The notes beneath the pieces are model-generated. The model was not told the DNA's origin. It made no database searches and saw only the letters and a list, made by a program, of their open reading frames with translations. 18,945 nt of DNA, taken from contig WRFC01000004.1 of assembly GCA_009779015.1 (NCBI GenBank), forward strand, positions 1-18,945, written 5' to 3'. The DNA is from Coriobacteriia bacterium (lineage in GTDB: Bacteria > Actinomycetota > Coriobacteriia > Coriobacteriales > UBA8131). Each line of letters begins with the position of its first letter. The first letter of the stretch is position 1. This document shows positions 14,959-18,945 of the stretch, piece by piece. The position numbers were made by a program, and so were the translations under genes.

Positions 14959-16431
14959 TTAGAGCAGCTCTTTCTCGGCCTCGCCGATGATCGACTTGAT
15001 CTTGTCCGCCACGTCCTTCTCCAGAGGCTCTGGCTTGTGGTTGCTGAGGATCTCTTGAGCCTTGGCGTGTGCGCGGTCAAAGACGTTGAGCGATCCTGCG
15101 ATCTCCCAGTTTGCCCTGTTCACGCGGTCAAAGAGGCTCGAGAGTGACGACTCGCTGGCCATAAAGTCCAGTGTGTGCTGCTCGCCCAGGTAAACGCCGC
15201 CCTGGCCGACGCTGTCGATCGTGTCAACGCCCAGTGTGGCGTCGTTGACCGGGATGCCGGCCAGCACGCGGTTGCACATCTTGACGATCTCGCAATCGAT
15301 CAAGAGCTGCTCGTGCGAGAACGTCATCCCCAGGTCCAGCATACCCAGACCGTAGATCAGGTTGACGCCTGCCATAGCGGGGAGAAGTGCCGTGATGGTC
15401 TTCTCGTGGCCGGCCTGGGCGTCGACGACCTTTGAATCTGCCTAGGCACCGGCAGTGTAGCTGGGCAGGTTGTAGTACTGGGCCAGGGCACCGACTGCGG
15501 CACTGATCATGCCGAGCTCGGGGGCGCCAACCGGGGCGGTCATGCAGCGCATGTCAAACGTCGTGGTCGAGCTGCCGTAGAGGACCGGCGCGCCCTTGCA
15601 GGTGAGCTGGGCGAGCACGATGCCGCCGAGCACCTCGCAGTTGTGGACGACCAGCGTGCCGGCCACCGTGACCGGGGTCGTACCGCCGGCCAGACCCATC
15701 GAAAGGACGTTGATCGGAATGCCCGCGCGGGCGAATTCCATGATGATCTCGCTGCCTTCGTTGGACATCTGGAGCGGGCTGGTCGGGCAGATCAGCGCAG
15801 AGACGACGGGGCGGGCACGGAGCTTGTCCTCGCCGCCGGCGATGGCCGCACCCATCTCGATGAACCGGCGCGCGCCTTTGCCGCCGCCCAAGTCGATGTG
15901 GTGGCAGTGCTTGGTCGTGTTGCTCAAAAAGGCCTCGGCCGAGATCAGGTCGCCGACCTCGGGCGGGCAATCGCGCCCGACAACCGCCTGCGAATAGACG
16001 TCGACGTCATCCAGGGCGTCGCAGATCAGCGCCGTGTCGCCCACGTCTTTGACCGTCGTGTCCCTGAACTCGCCACTGAAGGCATCGTAGATCTTGATGC
16101 CGGCGCCAAAGTTCGTCCAGGCCACGCGGTTGCCGGCCAGTACCCGGTCGTGCTTGGGGTCGCGTCCCGCCAATAGCACATGGCTGGGTGCCGAGGCGAT
16201 GGCCTCGTTAACGATGTGCTCTGGGATCTTGACGATGCGTGTCGCCATATCGACGTCGCAGCCGCCGTCTTTTAAGACCTTTAGGGCCTCGTCATTGTGG
16301 AACTTCAGGCCTGTGTTCCTGAAGACCTCAAGGCTGGCCTGGTGGATCGCCTGCAGCTCGTCGTGCGTAAAGAAGTCGACACTAAAGCCCTCTTTGGGAA
16401 AATAAGAGGCTTTCTGCGTCCTTGTTGCCAT
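14959..16431 (-). CDS. mttB: Trimethylamine:corrinoid methyltransferase with in-frame UAG (pyrrolysine)
   Basis: 490 codons from ATG 16431 (AGGAG site 6 nt upstream) to TAA at 14959, with one in-frame TAG at 15442-15444, codon 330. The frame is continuous on both sides: PSYTAGA, then the TAG, then ADSKVVDAQAGHEKT. Both halves align with the MttB family TIM-barrel (GAGIKIYDAFSG, NTTKHCHHIDLGGGKG, LSMGLAGGTTPVTVAGTLV, YGLGMLDLGMTFSHEQLLID). In trimethylamine methyltransferases a UAG-encoded pyrrolysine lies in this same spot, near residue 334 in Methanosarcina. It should move a methyl group from trimethylamine to the cobalt of MttC. The length is full and there is no frameshift. Pseudogene status is the main alternative; the intact operon argues against it. 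Confidence 0.92.
15442..15444 (-). other. In-frame amber codon, predicted pyrrolysine (residue 330)
   Basis: TAG in the mttB frame, between codons for Ala329 and Ala331. Downstream of it the frame stays open for 160 codons with clear family similarity. An automatic gene caller would split the gene here into 329- and 138-residue pieces. Decoding needs tRNA-Pyl and PylS, which are not in the window. Confidence 0.88.
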
Positions 16432-16528
16432 GTTCGCTCCTTTCTGGTTCTTACTATTCCTTGATCGCCCCGTTGAGTATTCATCTGCTGAGCCCGCCCA
16501 CCAGGCCCGCAGCACCGTTCTTTGGAAT

Positions 16529-16560
16529 GCTGATATAAACCGATCGTATCGGCTGATATA
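16529..16560 (-). promoter_or_regulatory. Repeat cluster in the mttB leader
   Basis: On the plus strand GCTGATATA occurs at 16529-16537 and 16552-16560 (23 bp apart), flanking a palindrome CCGAT-CGT-ATCGG at 16540-16552. A further imperfect inverted repeat, CTGATAT/ATATCTG, follows to about 16571. The cluster is downstream of the predicted mttB promoter, so it is transcribed. It could be a second regulator site or an RNA structure. Confidence 0.45.
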
Positions 16561-16616
16561 CCGCATATCTGCATAATATGGTTGAATTGTGAGTCGACTT
16601 CACGCCATCCACTTGC

Positions 16617-16647
16617 AATATACACCGTGTATGGCCTACATGGTCAA
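16617..16647 (-). promoter_or_regulatory. MerR-type promoter/operator for mttB operon
   Basis: On the minus strand, -35 TTGACC (16647-16642) and -10 TATATT (16622-16617) are separated by 19 bp instead of 17. The spacer holds a near-perfect inverted repeat, ACCATGTA-5 bp-TACACGGT (plus-strand 16624-16644), matching at 7 of 8 positions. An over-long spacer centred on a dyad is the hallmark of promoters activated by DNA twisting by MerR-family regulators. A MerR-family gene lies immediately upstream. The predicted transcript has a leader of about 175 nt before mttB. Confidence 0.72.
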
Positions 16648-16707
16648 GTATGGATTTTGGCTTTTTTTATTCGCCTGAAGTTGGCCCGAGCGAGGCCGGT
16701 TATTTTA

Positions 16708-17496
16708 TTAAAGCTTGATGGGCAGATAGGTCTCGATGTACATATAAGTCGTATCCTCGACAAAGTAAGGAAAAAAATATGTCACGAAAATACGTCCAGA
16801 GATGTAAAAATTATGTTCGTCTGCCCAGTCAATGGCCGGCTTGATGAGGGACGGGTCATCGGCGCTCTTGGTCGTCAGGCTGGTGCTATAAACACATGTA
16901 CAGCCCTCGATGCGCTCACCCTCGTTGTTAAAACAGTCCAGTGCATCGTTGCCAATGTACTTGGCATCGCGCTCAAACACGAGCACCCAGCGCTTTTTAT
17001 GGTTTAACGCCTGGCCGCTGAACCCAAACTCCGAGGCGCCGTAGGTGATCGGGTAGATCTTATGGTCAAGCATAAAATAATAAGGAAAGGGAAAGAGGTA
17101 GGCGGTCTCGAGCCGGCTCAAGGTGATGTGGTCCTTATACTTCTGGTGCCTCTTGATCATCTCGCGGTTAAAGATCAGGGTCTTGCGCTGTTGGTTGCGT
17201 AACTGCACTTCATCGTTCAGAAACCCCAACTGCTTGTCCGCCATCGACTCCATCAAGCCGATGTCGGTCGTCTCTAGCAGCTGCCCCACTTCTTCGAGCG
17301 CAAAGCCGAGCTTCTCGCGGTAATAGATGATCTGCGAGATGCGCATGATATCTTCGAATGTATAAAAATAATACCCGCTCTTATCATCTTTAGAGACACT
17401 GAACAAGCCGCGGTCCATGTAGTAACGGATTTTAGTGCGTGGGATGCCAAGCAGTTGCTCAACTTCGATAATCGAGTATCTATCCTGTCTTATCAT
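16708..17496 (-). CDS. MerR-family transcriptional regulator with GyrI-like C-terminal domain
   Basis: 262 residues from ATG 17496; a longer N-terminus is open but lacks a ribosome site. Residues 7-25 form the helix-turn-helix (YSIIEVEQLLGIPRTKIRYY), with the wing at about 35-45, a dimerisation coiled coil at about 83-118, and a C-terminal effector domain ending in YIETYLPIKL, like BmrR/GyrI-type domains. The effector domain is rich in Tyr and Phe (YLFPFPYYF, VTYFFPYF), a feature that in BmrR helps bind cationic ligands. It is the first gene in the direction of the trimethylamine operon and is the likely activator of mttB. Its ligand may be trimethylamine or a related amine (inference). The region is visibly more A+T-rich than its neighbours. 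Confidence 0.88.
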   Translation of the reverse strand: MIRQDRYSIIEVEQLLGIPRTKIRYYMDRGLFSVSKDDKSGYYFYTFEDIMRISQIIYYREKLGFALEEVGQLLETTDIGLMESMADKQLGFLNDEVQLRNQQRKTLIFNREMIKRHQKYKDHITLSRLETAYLFPFPYYFMLDHKIYPITYGASEFGFSGQALNHKKRWVLVFERDAKYIGNDALDCFNNEGERIEGCTCVYSTSLTTKSADDPSLIKPAIDWADEHNFYISGRIFVTYFFPYFVEDTTYMYIETYLPIKL

Positions 17497-17590
17497 CGTG
17501 ATGCTCTTTCGTAACAGATTGGCTGAGCACGGCATTATCTTGCAATTGATGTTCAGGTTTGAGAGTCTCGGCCCCACTAGCACGCTTCAA

Positions 17591-17636
17591 AGTTGAAATT
17601 CAACTGTAACGTATCATCTGCATCTTGATCTGTCAA
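17591..17636 (-). promoter_or_regulatory. Promoter of the MerR-family gene with adjacent palindrome
   Basis: Minus-strand -35 TTGACA (17636-17631), a 17-bp spacer, and TACGTT as -10 (17613-17608). Right after the -10 lies the perfect palindrome AGTTGAA-A-TTCAACT (17591-17605) at the expected transcription start, a likely operator. The start codon is about 100 nt further on. Confidence 0.6.
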
Positions 17637-17769
17637 TTAACAATCCGCTTAGCTGCTGTCTGCGGATTTTAAGCGTTCGTCTAATACCATTGGCCCGCCT
17701 GATGCCGACGGCCAGGGGCTGGCCGAGTCTGGGTTGCCCAACGCTTTTCTATCGAAATAGAAGGTCAAT

Positions 17770-17799
17770 AAAACCGTGTTGTAACAACACGGTTTTTTT
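17770..17799 (+). terminator. Rho-independent terminator facing right
   Basis: A perfect 12-bp stem (17770-17781 / 17785-17796), loop TAA, and a run of seven T on the plus strand. No rightward gene is visible upstream of it; the nearest genes on both sides run leftward. It could end an unrecognised small RNA or stop antisense transcription. A weaker T-rich stretch follows on the minus strand. Confidence 0.8.
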
Positions 17800-17854
17800 G
17801 CCAAAAGCTTGGCCGACCGGCCCTTTGCCTCAGACCGGCATATATTGGGCACCC

Positions 17855-17895
17855 GAAAAAGAGAAACAGGCCCCCGATTGGTACCGGGGGCCTGT
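17855..17895 (-). terminator. Terminator of the HtrA-like gene
   Basis: A perfect 11-bp G+C-rich stem (17866-17876 / 17885-17895) with an 8-nt loop. On the minus strand it is followed by a T-rich tract (TTTCTCTTTTT). It lies about 70 bp past the protease stop codon and is oriented to end that transcript. Confidence 0.82.
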
Positions 17896-17963
17896 GCTTG
17901 GCCTGAGCGATTGTCGAGGGCCAGGGTTGAGGGCCAGGCTGGGGCAGGGTTTTATCCGCTGCC

Positions 17964-18945
<982 letters not shown>

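Larger units (their letters stand above)
17637..17963. other. Intergenic region with two terminator hairpins
   Basis: This stretch of about 330 bp lies between the MerR-gene promoter and the end of the HtrA gene. It has a 7-bp hairpin (AATCCGC 17642-17648 / GCGGATT 17662-17668), a 6-bp hairpin around 17755, and the two strong terminators listed separately. Short ORFs on both strands lack ribosome sites and recognisable similarity, so no gene is called. Confidence 0.6.

Noticed and set aside
14959..15375. Separate 138-aa gene downstream of the mttB TAG
   Set aside because: It is in the same frame as the upstream part, the sequence between TAG and its ATG also fits the family, and it has no ribosome site. 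It is the C-terminal part of mttB.
16432..16566. Longer mttB start at 16566
   Set aside because: The extra residues do not look like the family, and ATG 16431 has an AGGAG site and the expected length.
16305..16625. Minus-strand ORF of 106 aa overlapping the mttB start
   Set aside because: Its second half is mttB in another frame, the first half lies in the leader, and no ribosome site or similarity was seen.

Overview
The window is about 19 kb of gene-dense, GC-rich bacterial DNA from an anaerobe. Shine-Dalgarno sites are mostly strong, genes are tightly packed, and there is a membrane molybdoenzyme operon, a corrinoid methyltransferase module and a phosphate acetyltransferase. The style resembles anaerobic Actinomycetota such as Coriobacteriia/Eggerthellaceae, or a GC-rich clostridial relative. 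That placement is an inference from gene content and composition; no rRNA marker is present.

Left region (1-4.5 kb, minus strand): a complex iron-sulfur molybdoenzyme operon in the order TorD-like chaperone, Tat-exported molybdopterin catalytic subunit, four-cluster ferredoxin-like subunit, NrfD-type membrane anchor, then a strong hairpin terminator at 11-54. It should couple the quinone pool to an extracytoplasmic substrate of the polysulfide/thiosulfate/tetrathionate reductase class.

Middle region (4.5-10.3 kb): an RNA uracil-5 methyltransferase, a GNAT acetyltransferase and an S58-type self-processing aminopeptidase run rightward. They are followed on the minus strand by UDP-galactopyranose mutase and a family 2 glycosyltransferase, a surface-glycan pair.

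Right region (10.5-17.6 kb), the most interesting part: phosphate acetyltransferase and a DUF1638 protein run rightward and converge on a minus-strand trimethylamine module. In transcription order that module is a MerR-family regulator, trimethylamine methyltransferase mttB, its corrinoid protein mttC, and an APC-family permease. The mttB reading frame is interrupted once, at codon 330, by an in-frame UAG placed where pyrrolysine sits in trimethylamine methyltransferases, and the frame then continues intact to a TAA. A promoter with a 19-bp spacer centred on an inverted repeat lies between the regulator and mttB, as expected for MerR-type activation. A small ORF with a strong ribosome site overlaps the permease start. 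A plausible pathway is permease uptake of trimethylamine, MttB methyl transfer to MttC cobalt, and onward methyl transfer by enzymes encoded elsewhere. No pylSTBCD, corrinoid-reactivation (RamA/RACo-like) or second methyltransferase gene is visible here.

Right edge: an HtrA/DegP-like serine protease, cut off by the window end, with its own terminator.

Of the 16 genes with a visible stop, 10 end in TAA, 5 in TGA and only one (pta) in TAG, which matters because UAG appears to have a sense meaning in this genome.
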